DNA of 64,000 nucleotides from Streptomyces sp. NRRL S-31 (GTDB lineage: Bacteria > Actinomycetota > Actinomycetes > Streptomycetales > Streptomycetaceae). Where the stretch lies: positions 1 to 64,000 of the forward strand of contig NZ_JOCB01000027.1 in assembly GCF_000718775.1 (NCBI RefSeq). Reading direction: 5' to 3'. Positions within the stretch are counted from its first letter, which is position 1. Each line of letters starts with the position of its first letter. The notes under the pieces were generated by a model. The model worked only from the letters and a program-made list of their open reading frames with translations, was not told where the DNA came from and did no database searches. A program made the translations under genes and the position numbers. Positions 37,628 to 47,155 of the stretch are shown here, piece after piece.

Positions 37628-38641
37628 TCAGAAGTCCTCGTCCAGGTCGACCGTGCCCTCCACGGCGACCTGGTAGGCGGAGGGCCGGCGCTCGAAGAAG
37701 TTGGTCAGTTCCTGGACGCCCTGGAGTTCCATGAAGGAGAAGGGGTTCTCGGAGCCGTAGACGGGCGCGAAGCCCAGGCGGGTGAGGCGCTGGTCGGCGA
37801 CGCACTCCAGGTACTGCCGCATGGACTCGGTGTTCATGCCGGGCAGGCCGTCGCCGCACAGGTCGCGGGCGAACTGGAGCTCGGCGTCGACGGCCTCCTT
37901 GAGCATGTCGGTGACCTGCTGCCGGAGCTGGTCGTCGAAGAGGTCCGGCTCTTCCTTGCGGACGGTGTCGACGACGTCGAAGGCGAAGCTCATGTGCATG
38001 GTCTCGTCACGGAAGACCCAGTTGGTGCCGGTGGCGAGGCCGTGCAGCAGACCGCGGCTGCGGAACCAATAGACGTAGGCGAAGGCGCCGTAGAAGAACA
38101 GGCCCTCGATGCAGGCGGCGAAGCAGATCAGGTTGAGCAGGAAGCGCCGGCGGTCCGCCCTGCTCTCCAGCCGGTCGATCTTCTCGACCTCGTCGATCCA
38201 CCGGAAGCAGAACGCGGCCTTCTCGCGGATGGAGGGGATGTTCTCCACCGCGGCGAAGGCGGCGGCGCGGTCCTCGGGGTCGGGCAGGTAGGTGTCCAGC
38301 AGGGTCAGGTAGAACTGGACGTGGACGGCCTCCTCGAACAGCTGCCGGGACAGGTACAGGCGGGCTTCGGGGGAGTTGATGTGCTTGTACAGCGTCAGCA
38401 CCAGGTTGTTCGCCACGATGGAGTCGCCGGTGGCGAAGAACGCGACGAGGCGCCCGATGAGGTGCTGCTCCTCCGGCGTCATCCTGGCGAGGTCGGCGAC
38501 GTCGGAGTGGAGGTCGACCTCCTCGACGGTCCAGGTGTTCTTGATGGCGTCCCGGTAGCGCTCGTAGAAGTCCGGGTAGCGCATGGGGCGGAGAGTCAGC
38601 TCGAAGCCCGGGTCGAGCAGGTTGGTGTTACGGCTGGACAT
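37628..38641 (-). CDS. nrdB: Class Ia ribonucleotide reductase beta subunit NrdB
   Basis: A 337-residue radical-generating subunit. Diiron ligands are visible in LFEEAVHVQFY (Glu, His, with the radical Tyr four residues after the His), ACIEGLFFYG and RDETMHMSF. It ends with a Tyr/acidic C-terminal tail (VDLDEDF) that should dock on NrdA. The ATG shares one base with the nrdA stop (TAATG), so synthesis is coupled. No further gene follows before the convergent P450; the nrdS regulator gene remembered from S. coelicolor is absent here. Confidence 0.95.
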   Translation of the reverse strand: MSSRNTNLLDPGFELTLRPMRYPDFYERYRDAIKNTWTVEEVDLHSDVADLARMTPEEQHLIGRLVAFFATGDSIVANNLVLTLYKHINSPEARLYLSRQLFEEAVHVQFYLTLLDTYLPDPEDRAAAFAAVENIPSIREKAAFCFRWIDEVEKIDRLESRADRRRFLLNLICFAACIEGLFFYGAFAYVYWFRSRGLLHGLATGTNWVFRDETMHMSFAFDVVDTVRKEEPDLFDDQLRQQVTDMLKEAVDAELQFARDLCGDGLPGMNTESMRQYLECVADQRLTRLGFAPVYGSENPFSFMELQGVQELTNFFERRPSAYQVAVEGTVDLDEDF

Positions 38642-41004
38642 TACTGGCAGGCCTCGCAGGACTCGGGGTTTTCCAGGGAGCAGGCGACCGCTTCGGGGTC
38701 CGGGGTGGCCTGCACGGGGATGGTGGGCTGCGCCTGGGCGGCGCGGGCGATGCGCGTCGCGGGACGGGAGCGCAGGTAGTAGGTGGTCTTCAGACCCGAC
38801 TTCCAGGCGTACGCGTACATCGAGGAGAGCTTGCCGATGGTCGGCGTCTCCAGGAACAGGTTCAGCGACTGCGCCTGGTCCAGGAACGGGGTGCGGGCGG
38901 CGGCCATGTCGATCAGGCCGCGCTGGGGGATCTCCCAGGCCGTGCGGTAGAGGTCGCGCACCTCGTCGGGGATCCAGCGGAAGTCCTGGACGGAGCCGTT
39001 GGCCTCGCGCAGCGCCTCGCGGGTGCGGGCGTCCCAGACGCCGAGCTCCTTCAGGTCCTTGACGAGGTAGGAGTTGACCTGGAGGAACTCGCCGGACAGG
39101 GTCTCCCGCTTGAACAGGTTGGACACCTGCGGCTCGATGCACTCGTACACACCCGCGATCGAGGCGATGGTGGCCGTCGGCGCGATCGCGAGGAGCAGCG
39201 AGTTGCGCATGCCCGTCCGTGCGATGCGCTCGCGCAGGGCGTCCCAGCGCTCGGGCCAGACGAGGGTGGTGTCGTAGTGGTCGGGGTGGAGGACGCCGCG
39301 GGCGGCGCGGGTGTGCTGCCAGGCGGGCAGCGGACCGTTGCGCTCGGCGAGGTCGGCGGAGGCCTCGTAGGCGGCGAGCATGATCCGCTCGGCGATCCGG
39401 GTGGAGAGCGCCTTGGCCCCGTCGGAGTCGAAGGGCAGGCGCAGCTTGAAGAAGACGTCCTGCAAGCCCATCGCGCCCAGGCCGACCGGGCGCCACCTGG
39501 CGTTGGAGCGGCCCGCCTGCTCGGTGGGGTAGAAGTTGATGTCCACGACGCGGTCGAGGAAGGTGACGGCCGTGCGGACGGTCTGGTCCAGCCGCTCCCA
39601 GTCGATGTCCCCGGCCGCGGTGTCGACGAAGGCGCCCAGGTTGACGGAGCCGAGGTTGCAGACGGCCGTCTCGCCGTCGTCGGTGACCTCCAGGATCTCG
39701 GTGCAGAGGTTGGAGGAGTGGATGACGTTGCCGGGCTCGGCGGTCTGGTTGGCGGTGCGGTTGGCGGCGTCCTTGAAGGTCATCCAGCCGTTGCCGGTCT
39801 GTGCCAGGGTGCGCATCATGCGGCCGTACAGCTCGCGCGCGGGCAGGGTCTTGCGGGCCAGGCCGGCGGCCTCGGCCGCACGGTAGGCGGCGTCGAACTC
39901 CTCGCCCCACAGGTCGACCAGTCCGGGGACGTCGGCGGGGGAGAACAGCGACCACTGGGCGTCGGCGTTGACCCGGCGCATGAACTCGTCGGGGATCCAG
40001 TGCGCCAGGTTGAGGTTGTGGGTGCGGCGGGCGTCCTCGCCGGTGTTGTCCCGCAGCTCGAGGAACTCCTCGATGTCCGAGTGCCAGGTCTCCAGGTAGA
40101 CCGCGGCGGCGCCCTTGCGCCGGCCGCCCTGGTTCACCGCGGCGACGGAGGCGTCCAGGGTCTTCAGGAACGGCACGATCCCGTTGGAGTGCCCGTTCGT
40201 CCCCCGGATCAGCGAACCGCGCGAACGGACGCGGGAGTACGACAGGCCGATGCCGCCGGCGTGCTTGGAGAGCCGGGCCACCTGGTGGTAGCGGTCGTAG
40301 ATGGAGTCCAGCTCGTCCAGCGGGGAGTCGAGCAGGTAGCAGGACGACATCTGGGGGTGCCGGGTGCCGGAGTTGAACAGGGTGGGGGAGGACGGCAGGT
40401 AGTCCAGCCGGCTCATCAGCCCGTACAGCGCCGCCACCTCGTCCACGGAGCGGACGGTGTCGTCCTCGGCGAGCCCGCTCGCCACGCGGAGCATGAAGTA
40501 CTGGGGCGTCTCGATGACCTTGCGGGTGATCGGGTGGCGCAGCAGGTAGCGGCTGTGCAGGGTGCGCAGGCCGAAGTAGCCGAAGCGGTCGTCCGCCGCC
40601 CGGTCCACGAGGGCGTCGAGCCGCTCGGCGTGCAGCCGCACGAACTCGGCGGTCCGGTCCGCGACCAGCCCCTCGCGGTGTCCGACCGCGACAGAGCCGG
40701 TGAAGGAGGTCACGCCCTGCGAGGCGGCCTCGTCCCGGATCGTGAGGGTGAGCAGCCGGGCGGCCAGCTTCGAGTAGGCGGGGTCCTCGGCGATCAGGCC
40801 GGCGGCGGCCTCCGTGGCCAGCTCGCGCAGCTCCGCCCCGTCGGCCCGCGCCGACCTGCCGCGCAGCGCGGCGGCGGCGACCCGTCCCGGGTCGGCATCG
40901 GGCAGGTCGGCGGTCAGCTCGGTCAGGGTCCGCAGCAACGCGGCACCGGGACCGTCGGTCTCCAGGTCGCTGACTGAAGCCGGGTCGGCTGGCGCGATGG
41001 TCAC
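38641..41004 (-). CDS. nrdA: Class Ia ribonucleotide reductase alpha subunit NrdA
   Basis: A 787-residue catalytic subunit reducing ribonucleoside diphosphates. Active-site elements: SSCYLLDSP, NLCTEILE with the thiyl-radical Cys, and AVCNLGSVNLG for the redox pair. The C-terminal thiol pair for thioredoxin transfer is ESCEACQ. The first 90 residues resemble a shortened ATP-cone. GTG 41004 has GAGGGAGA eight bases upstream. It is preceded by a cobalamin riboswitch, so expression should be off when B12 supports the class II enzyme encoded elsewhere. Confidence 0.95.
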   Translation of the reverse strand: MTIAPADPASVSDLETDGPGAALLRTLTELTADLPDADPGRVAAAALRGRSARADGAELRELATEAAAGLIAEDPAYSKLAARLLTLTIRDEAASQGVTSFTGSVAVGHREGLVADRTAEFVRLHAERLDALVDRAADDRFGYFGLRTLHSRYLLRHPITRKVIETPQYFMLRVASGLAEDDTVRSVDEVAALYGLMSRLDYLPSSPTLFNSGTRHPQMSSCYLLDSPLDELDSIYDRYHQVARLSKHAGGIGLSYSRVRSRGSLIRGTNGHSNGIVPFLKTLDASVAAVNQGGRRKGAAAVYLETWHSDIEEFLELRDNTGEDARRTHNLNLAHWIPDEFMRRVNADAQWSLFSPADVPGLVDLWGEEFDAAYRAAEAAGLARKTLPARELYGRMMRTLAQTGNGWMTFKDAANRTANQTAEPGNVIHSSNLCTEILEVTDDGETAVCNLGSVNLGAFVDTAAGDIDWERLDQTVRTAVTFLDRVVDINFYPTEQAGRSNARWRPVGLGAMGLQDVFFKLRLPFDSDGAKALSTRIAERIMLAAYEASADLAERNGPLPAWQHTRAARGVLHPDHYDTTLVWPERWDALRERIARTGMRNSLLLAIAPTATIASIAGVYECIEPQVSNLFKRETLSGEFLQVNSYLVKDLKELGVWDARTREALREANGSVQDFRWIPDEVRDLYRTAWEIPQRGLIDMAAARTPFLDQAQSLNLFLETPTIGKLSSMYAYAWKSGLKTTYYLRSRPATRIARAAQAQPTIPVQATPDPEAVACSLENPESCEACQ

Positions 41005-41129
41005 GTGGGAGTCTCCCTCGCTCGGCACGGGGCCAGGTGGAGGGCAGGAGGCGGTCACGAGCGCGCACGGCGCCGCGTCCACCGGCCCACTCCACGAGGC
41101 CCGGACGTCGGAACGCACCCGGACCGGAG

Positions 41130-41260
41130 GGCCGGGTGGGCTGCCGGCAGGTCCTCGGACTGGACCGGCGCGCGGACGCGCGCCGGTACACCGTTGCGGG
41201 ACAGTTCCGGATTCGCACCGGATTCCCCTGCGGCGACAGCGAGGACGAGCATACATCTAG
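41130..41260 (-). ncRNA. Cobalamin (adenosylcobalamin) riboswitch controlling nrdAB
   Basis: On the minus strand the conserved core is clear: GGGAATCCGGTGCGAATCC, then CTGTCCCGCAACGGTG (complement of about 41189-41205), and the B12 box AGTCCGAGGACCTGCC (complement of 41146-41161). It begins about 250 bases before the nrdA GTG. A riboswitch at this position is known for Streptomyces nrdABS. The outer limits given are approximate. Confidence 0.95.
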
Positions 41261-41294
41261 TGCCGGGCTCTCTGATCACCCCCAGATGTTGTGT
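41248..41294 (-). promoter_or_regulatory. Two probable NrdR boxes
   Basis: On the minus strand, ACACAACATCTGGGGG (41294-41279) and GCACTAGATGTATGCT (41263-41248) both resemble the NrdR box, and their starts are exactly 31 bases apart, three helical turns, as usual for paired NrdR boxes. They lie directly upstream of the riboswitch, over the expected promoter. Confidence 0.6.
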
Positions 41295-41384
41295 CGTCGC
41301 GGCTTCGCAGGGTCAGCGCGTCGGCGGCCGGCGGGACGCCGGACCGGGACGGGGAGGCACGGCACGAGCCGCCGCGGTACGACG

Positions 41385-41416
41385 ACGGGCCGCCGGATAC
41401 GCGTCCGGCGGCCCGT
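41385..41416 (-). terminator. Terminator after the symporter operon
   Basis: A perfect 13-bp stem (ACGGGCCGCCGGA with its complement) around TACGCG, about 50 bases past the symporter stop. Confidence 0.78.
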
Positions 41417-41466
41417 CGGACCGGGGGCGGCCGCCGGGTGGTGGCGGCCGGTTTGATGGTGTGCCG

Positions 41467-43095
41467 CTAGTGACCGGCGCCCGCGGTCGCCGGCGGCAGC
41501 TCCACCTGGACGCCGGGGTCACCGGCGTCCGCCGTGTAGTCCTGCGGCCGGGTCTCGTCGATGCCCTCGGGGGCCTTCACGGCCTTCAGGACGACCGTCA
41601 GGACCACGGTGACCAGGACGTTCAGGATGAACGCCGTCAGGCCGATGTAGCCGATCTCGCCGATGCCCGGGATCTCCTTCGCCGAGCCGCCGAAGTGCTT
41701 CTGCGTCGGCGAGGCGACGCCGTACGCGGCGGCCGTGCCGTAGACCATGCCGACCGCCCAGCCGGCCAGCAGCGCCCAGCGGTGGAACCAGCGCGTGAAC
41801 AGGCCGCCGACCAGGGCCGGGAAGGTCTGGAGGATCCAGATGCCGCCCAGCAGCTGGAAGTTGATGGCGACGGTCTTGTCCATGGTGAGGACGAAGACCA
41901 GGGCGCCGACCTTCACCAGCAGCGACACGAGCTTGGAGACGCGGGTCTCCTGCTCCGCCGTGGCGTCCGGCTTGATGAAGTCCTTGTAGATGTTGCGGGT
42001 GAAGAGGTTGGCCGCCGCGATGGACATGATCGCCGCCGGGACCAGCGCGCCGATGCCGATCGCGGCGAACGCCACGCCCGCGAACCAGTCCGGGAACATG
42101 TCCTCGAACAGCTGCGGGATGGCCAGCTGCCCGTTGGTGACCTTCACCCCGGCCGCGATCGCCATGAAGCCCAGCAGCGCCAGCAGACCCAGCATGAGGG
42201 AGTACAGCGGCAGGATCGTGGTGTTGCGGCGGATCACCTCACGGCTCTTGGACGAGAGCGTCGCGGTGATCGAGTGGGGGTACATGAACAGCGCGAGCGC
42301 CGAGCCGAGCGCCAGCGTCGCGTACGTCCACTGGCCCGCCTCCGGTGGGGCGATCGCGCCGCGCGGCTTGCCGGTGGCCGGGTTGACCTGGCTGAACGCC
42401 TGGCCCGCCTTGGCGAAGATGTCGTCGAACCCGCCCAGCTTGATCGGGATGTAGATGATGGCCACCGCGATGACGATGTAGATCAGCGCGTCCTTGACGA
42501 ACGCGATCAGCGCCGGGGCGCGCAGACCGGACGAGTAGGTGTAGGCCGCCAGCACGCCGAAGGCGATGAGCAACGGCAGGTCCTTCACGAACCAGTTGGT
42601 GTCCTCGCCGCCACCGACGCCCATCACGTCCAGCACCGCCTGGATGCCGACGAGCTGGAGCGCGATGTACGGCATCGTCGCCAGGATGCCGGTCACGGCC
42701 ACCGCCAGCGACAGGCCCTTCGAGCCGAACCGGCCGCGCACGAAGTCGGAGGTGGTGACGTACCCGTGGCGGTGCGAGACCGACCAGAGGCGGGGCAGGA
42801 AGGTGAAGATCAGCGGGTACACCAGGATCGTGTACGGCACCGCGAAGAAGCCGGACGCGCCCGCCGCGTAGATCGCCGCGGGTACGGCGACGAAGGTGTA
42901 CGCCGTGTACAGGTCGCCGCCGAGCAGGAACCAGGTGATCCAGGTGCCGAACGAACGGCCGCCCAGGCCCCATTCGTCCAGGGAGTGCTCGTTCTCGGCC
43001 CTGCGCCAGCGCGCGGCCAGGAAGCCGATGACCGTGACGGCCAGGAAGAAGAAGATGAAGACGCCGAGTGCGACGCCGTTGACTCCGTCCTTCAC
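41467..43095 (-). CDS. Sodium:solute (monocarboxylate) symporter
   Basis: A 542-residue SSS-family transporter with about 13 transmembrane helices. Typical segments are WFLLGGDLYTAYTFVAVPA near the N-terminus and FAAIGIGALVPAAIMSIAA with IYKDFIKP in the sodium-site region. It resembles MctP/ActP-like carriers for acetate, pyruvate or lactate. It is coupled by ATGA to a small DUF3311 membrane protein, a pairing seen repeatedly for such symporters. Substrate inferred only by similarity. Confidence 0.9.
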   Translation of the reverse strand: MKDGVNGVALGVFIFFFLAVTVIGFLAARWRRAENEHSLDEWGLGGRSFGTWITWFLLGGDLYTAYTFVAVPAAIYAAGASGFFAVPYTILVYPLIFTFLPRLWSVSHRHGYVTTSDFVRGRFGSKGLSLAVAVTGILATMPYIALQLVGIQAVLDVMGVGGGEDTNWFVKDLPLLIAFGVLAAYTYSSGLRAPALIAFVKDALIYIVIAVAIIYIPIKLGGFDDIFAKAGQAFSQVNPATGKPRGAIAPPEAGQWTYATLALGSALALFMYPHSITATLSSKSREVIRRNTTILPLYSLMLGLLALLGFMAIAAGVKVTNGQLAIPQLFEDMFPDWFAGVAFAAIGIGALVPAAIMSIAAANLFTRNIYKDFIKPDATAEQETRVSKLVSLLVKVGALVFVLTMDKTVAINFQLLGGIWILQTFPALVGGLFTRWFHRWALLAGWAVGMVYGTAAAYGVASPTQKHFGGSAKEIPGIGEIGYIGLTAFILNVLVTVVLTVVLKAVKAPEGIDETRPQDYTADAGDPGVQVELPPATAGAGH

Positions 43096-43355
43096 TTCGC
43101 CGCACCCCCGTTCACATGGCCGCGGGCACGCTGGTCACGCTTCCACAGCTGGTGTGCGAGCACGGTGAGCGCGGTGGAGATCAGCACCCAGAGCATCTGG
43201 TACCAGTAGAAGAACGGGATTCCGATGAACGTGGGATCGGCCTTGGCGTACGAGCCGACCCACAGCATCGCCACGAAGGGCGCGACGAGGCACACGGCAA
43301 TGATCACGCGCACCGGTGTCACCACCGGTGGTCTCACTTCAGGTGTTTCGGACAT
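43092..43355 (-). CDS. DUF3311 small membrane protein, symporter accessory
   Basis: An 87-residue protein with two transmembrane helices (VIIAVCLVAPFVAMLWVGSY and YQMLWVLISTALTVLAHQLW) and the DUF3311 motif IPFFYWYQ. ATG 43355 is chosen to give a short polar N-terminus (MSETPEVRPP). The stop overlaps the symporter start by ATGA. Probably a subunit or assembly factor of the symporter. Confidence 0.88.
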   Translation of the reverse strand: MSETPEVRPPVVTPVRVIIAVCLVAPFVAMLWVGSYAKADPTFIGIPFFYWYQMLWVLISTALTVLAHQLWKRDQRARGHVNGGAAK

Positions 43356-43481
43356 GCCGTGGCTCCGTCCCTCGTTGATCACGCTGTAATGCGCAGGCAA
43401 TCTAGGTGACGGTGTCGGGACAGCGGAAGCCCTCGTCCGTATATCGGTCCGCGGAATTCGGCGGACGAGCAGGGCGGGTGT

Positions 43482-44324
<843 letters not shown>

Positions 44325-44358
44325 TCAGGACTCCACCCGCACGCTCCGTGATCCCCTC

Positions 44359-44393
44359 TATATACCGTCGCACCCGCTGCTGGTCTAGTCCAT
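44359..44393 (-). promoter_or_regulatory. dasR promoter with dre operator
   Basis: TGGTCTAGTCCA at 44381-44392 matches the DasR-responsive element with one mismatch in the palindrome. On the minus strand it overlaps a possible -35, with TATATA (44359-44364) as -10. Confidence 0.8.
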
Positions 44394-44699
44394 CGCCCGG
44401 GACATCCCGGGTTTCCCGACGCGGCCCCACCGGGCCGATGCCCGCCGCCCCACCGGGCCGGTGCCTACCGCCCGCCGGGCCGACATCGACCGCCCCGCCG
44501 GGCCGGTCCTGCCGCCAGGTCGGTGCCTCCCGGCGGGTTGGCGCCTCGTGCCGGGTCGGCTTCCCGCCAGGCCGGTGCCCCCCGCCAGGTCGTCGGCGCC
44601 GTCTCGGTCCGCGGCCCGGGACCGTCTCGGTCCGCGGCCTGGGGACCGGCTCGGTCCCCGGAGCCGCAGGAGCCGCTCCCGTTCCCCGCGGCGCCTCCC
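44394..44699. repeat. GC-rich degenerate repeats between dasR and nagB
   Basis: About 300 bases without a gene. CACCGGGCCG/CGCCGGGCCG-type blocks recur irregularly, and a near-perfect 23-24 bp unit starting CCGTCTCGGTCCGCGGCC occurs at 44599 and 44622, with a third diverged copy at 44646. Confidence 0.8.
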
Positions 44700-44701
44700 G
44701 G

Positions 44702-45487
44702 CTAGATGCCCTGCCACTCCGGCTTGTTGGCGTAGGTGTGGCGGAAGTAGTCGGCCAGCTTCAGCTTGGACGCGGCGGACTCGTCCACCACCACCGTGGC
44801 GTGCGGGTGGAGCTGGAGCGCGGAGGCCGGGCAGACGGCCGCCACCGGACCCTCGACGGTCGCGGCGACCGCGTCCGCCTTGCCCTCGCCGGTCGCCAGC
44901 AGCACCAGGTGCCGTGCCTCCAGGATCGTCCCGATGCCCTGGGTGATGACGTGGTGCGGGACCTGCTCGATGTCACCGTCGAAGAAGCGCGCGTTGTCGA
45001 CCCGGGTCTGCTCGGTCAGCGTCTTGATCCGGGTGCGCGAGGCGAGCGAGGAGCAGGGCTCGTTGAACCCGATGTGCCCGTCGGTCCCGATGCCGAGGAG
45101 TTGCAGGTCCACCCCGCCGGCCCCGGCGAGCGCGCGGTCGTACGCCTCGCAGGCCGCCTGGACGTCCTCAGCCGTGCCGTCCGGCCCCATGAACGCGTCC
45201 ATCCCTATGCCCAGCGGCTCCAGCACCTCGCGGCGCAGCACCGAGCGGTAGGACTCGGGGTGGTCCGCGGGCAGCCCCACGTACTCGTCGAGCTGCGCTA
45301 TCCGTGCCCGGGAGGCGTCCACGGCGCCGGCCCGCACCTTGGCGGCCAGTGCCTGGTAGATGGGCAGCGGGGTGGAGCCGGTGGCCACGCCGAGCAGGGC
45401 GTCGGGCTTGCGTCGCAGCAGCTGGGCCATGGCCTCGGCGATCAGCTCGCCGCCCGCCGCGGCGTCCGGAACGATGACAACTTCCAC
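44702..45487 (-). CDS. nagB: Glucosamine-6-phosphate deaminase NagB
   Basis: A 261-residue enzyme converting GlcN-6-P to fructose-6-P and ammonia, the last step of GlcNAc use. Motifs: GVATGSTPLPIYQAL near residue 33, LDEYVGLP with the catalytic Asp, and GIGTDGHIGFNEP. The start is GTG 45487. It consumes the DasR effector, so it closes the DasR feedback loop; a near-perfect dre overlaps its promoter at 45529. Usual hexameric length. Confidence 0.95.
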   Translation of the reverse strand: MEVVIVPDAAAGGELIAEAMAQLLRRKPDALLGVATGSTPLPIYQALAAKVRAGAVDASRARIAQLDEYVGLPADHPESYRSVLRREVLEPLGIGMDAFMGPDGTAEDVQAACEAYDRALAGAGGVDLQLLGIGTDGHIGFNEPCSSLASRTRIKTLTEQTRVDNARFFDGDIEQVPHHVITQGIGTILEARHLVLLATGEGKADAVAATVEGPVAAVCPASALQLHPHATVVVDESAASKLKLADYFRHTYANKPEWQGI

Positions 45488-45528
45488 GCTGGGCCTGCCG
45501 TTCTGAAGTGGGCTCGTGCGTCTCTATG

Positions 45529-45540
45529 TGGTTTAGACCA
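45529..45540 (-). promoter_or_regulatory. dre operator of nagB
   Basis: TGGTTTAGACCA (minus strand TGGTCTAAACCA) is a DasR-responsive element 42 bases upstream of the nagB GTG, lying between TTAGAT and TAGAGA promoter-like hexamers. Confidence 0.88.
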
Positions 45541-45598
45541 ATCTAACAGAGTCGGCGTTCACGGGCGGGGGGAGAAGCGGGGAAAGCCGGCGCAAATC

Positions 45599-46351
45599 TC
45601 AGGTGAGGGAACCTCCCGTCGCGTCCAGCCAGTGACCGGTTATCCAGCGGCCGTCCTCCGACACCAGGAACGCCACCGTGTCGGCGATGTCCGCCGGTGT
45701 CCCCACCCGTCCCAGTGCCGAGTACGCGGCGGCACCTTGCCTCGCCTCCTCGCTCGCGCGCAGCCATGAGGCGTTGACGTCGGTGTCCACGATGCCGGGC
45801 GCCACGGAGTTCACCGTGATCCCGCGGGGGCCGAGCACCTTGGACAGGTCCCGGGTGAGGACGTCCAGCGCCGCCTTGGTCATGGAGTAGGCGAGGAGGT
45901 GGGGCATCGCCGCGGAACGGGCCAGGCCGGACGAGATGTTCACCACCCGCCCGCCGTCCCGCAGCCGCTCGCCGCCGAGCCGGGTGAGGAAGAACGGCGC
46001 CTTCACGTTCACCGCGAAGAGCCGGTCGTACTCCTCCTCCTCGATCTCCTCGAACGGGCGTGAGGTGCCGATGCCCGCGTTGTTCACGAGGATGTCCAGC
46101 CCGTCCGCGTGCCGGTCGAACTCCTCCCACAGCCGCTCGGCGTCCCCGGGTGCTCCGAGCCGCACCCCGATCGGGAACGCCGAGCCGCCGGCCGTCTCGA
46201 TCGCGGTCACCGTCTCCTTCGCGGCCGCCTCATTGCTGCCGTAGTGCACCGCCACCCGTGCCCCGTCGCGCGCGAGCCGCTCGGCGATGCCCCGCCCGAT
46301 GCCCCGGCTCGCCCCCGTGACCAGCGCCGTCCTGCCCGTGAGCACGCCCAT
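45599..46351 (-). CDS. SDR family oxidoreductase
   Basis: A 250-residue classical short-chain dehydrogenase. TGASRGIG (12-19) binds NAD(P), NNAG is conserved, and the catalytic Ser and YSMTK Tyr/Lys are in place. It ends in the Rossmann-SDR pattern ITGHWLDATGGS. It is divergent from a TetR gene with an 86-to-94-base gap holding two matching palindromes, so the regulator most likely controls this enzyme. Substrate unknown. Confidence 0.92.
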   Translation of the reverse strand: MGVLTGRTALVTGASRGIGRGIAERLARDGARVAVHYGSNEAAAKETVTAIETAGGSAFPIGVRLGAPGDAERLWEEFDRHADGLDILVNNAGIGTSRPFEEIEEEEYDRLFAVNVKAPFFLTRLGGERLRDGGRVVNISSGLARSAAMPHLLAYSMTKAALDVLTRDLSKVLGPRGITVNSVAPGIVDTDVNASWLRASEEARQGAAAYSALGRVGTPADIADTVAFLVSEDGRWITGHWLDATGGSLT

Positions 46352-46372
46352 GACTGCCCCCTCCGGATTTCC

Positions 46373-46432
46373 CTAGCGGTCGTTACAGAAAAACCGTACA
46401 CGACTCCGCCGCCAATTTTCTAGGGGGCGCTA
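46373..46432. promoter_or_regulatory. Pair of palindromic operators between SDR and TetR genes
   Basis: CTAGCGGTCGTTA (46373) and CTAGGGGGCGCTA (46420) agree at 10 of 13 positions, and each contains an imperfect 12-bp palindrome. The second abuts TATAAA (46431), the likely -10 of the TetR gene. Confidence 0.6.
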
Positions 46433-46445
46433 TAAAATGGTGCCC

Positions 46446-47075
46446 ATGGTGACGGGTCAGGACACACAGGCGAAGGGCGGCACGGGCCGGACGCGCGGAC
46501 GACCGCGCTCCTTCGACCGGGCGACGGCGTTGGAGAAGGCGCTGATGGCCTTCTGGGAGAACGGGTACGAGGCCACCTCGGTCTCCGACCTCACCCGGGT
46601 CATGGGCATCGGCGCCCCCAGTCTGTACGCGGCCTTCGGCGACAAGCAGACCCTGTTCGACGAGGTCGTCCGGGTCTACGCCGGCACGCACGGCGCCTTC
46701 GGCGACCGCGCCCTCGCCGAGGAGCCCACCGCCCGCGCTGCCATCGCGCGGATGCTCCGCGAGGCCGCCGCCGAGTACACCGACCCGGCGCACCCGCACG
46801 GCTGCCTGATCGTCCACGCGGCGACCAACTGCACCAACCCCGAGGTCGAGGCGGTGCTACGGGACCGGCGCAACGCCAACATCGCCGCCCTGGAGACCCG
46901 TATCCGCACCGATGTCGCGGCCGGGCTGCTTCCCGCCGGCACCGACGCCGCCGTCCTCGCCCGGCACGCCGGCGCGGTGATCCAGGGGATGTCCCAGCAG
47001 GCCCGCGACGGCGCACGCCGGGAGGAACTGGAAGCGCTCGCGGAAATTGCCATGGCCGTCTGGCCCCACGACTGA
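46446..47075 (+). CDS. TetR family transcriptional regulator
   Basis: A 209-residue regulator: HTH around residues 20 to 65 (SVSDLTRVMGIGAPSLYAAFGDKQTLFDEV), then a ligand domain with HPHGCLIVHAATNCTNPEVEAVL. Two ATGs exist, 46437 and 46446. TATAAA ends at 46436, so transcription should start after the first ATG; 46446 (MVTGQDTQ) is therefore preferred and close to leaderless. It probably represses itself and the divergent SDR gene. Confidence 0.9.
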   Translation: MVTGQDTQAKGGTGRTRGRPRSFDRATALEKALMAFWENGYEATSVSDLTRVMGIGAPSLYAAFGDKQTLFDEVVRVYAGTHGAFGDRALAEEPTARAAIARMLREAAAEYTDPAHPHGCLIVHAATNCTNPEVEAVLRDRRNANIAALETRIRTDVAAGLLPAGTDAAVLARHAGAVIQGMSQQARDGARREELEALAEIAMAVWPHD

Positions 47076-47155
47076 GCCGGGCGGGCTAGGCTGCGTGGCA
47101 TCGCGTGCCGGCGCGGCCCGCGGCGCGGTCGCTTCAGCGCCATGGACACGCCGTC

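Noticed and set aside
47076..47143. Small minus-strand frame starting near 47143 after the orphan dre
   Set aside because: It is Arg/Pro-rich, runs straight into the TetR gene on the opposite strand and has no ribosome-binding site.
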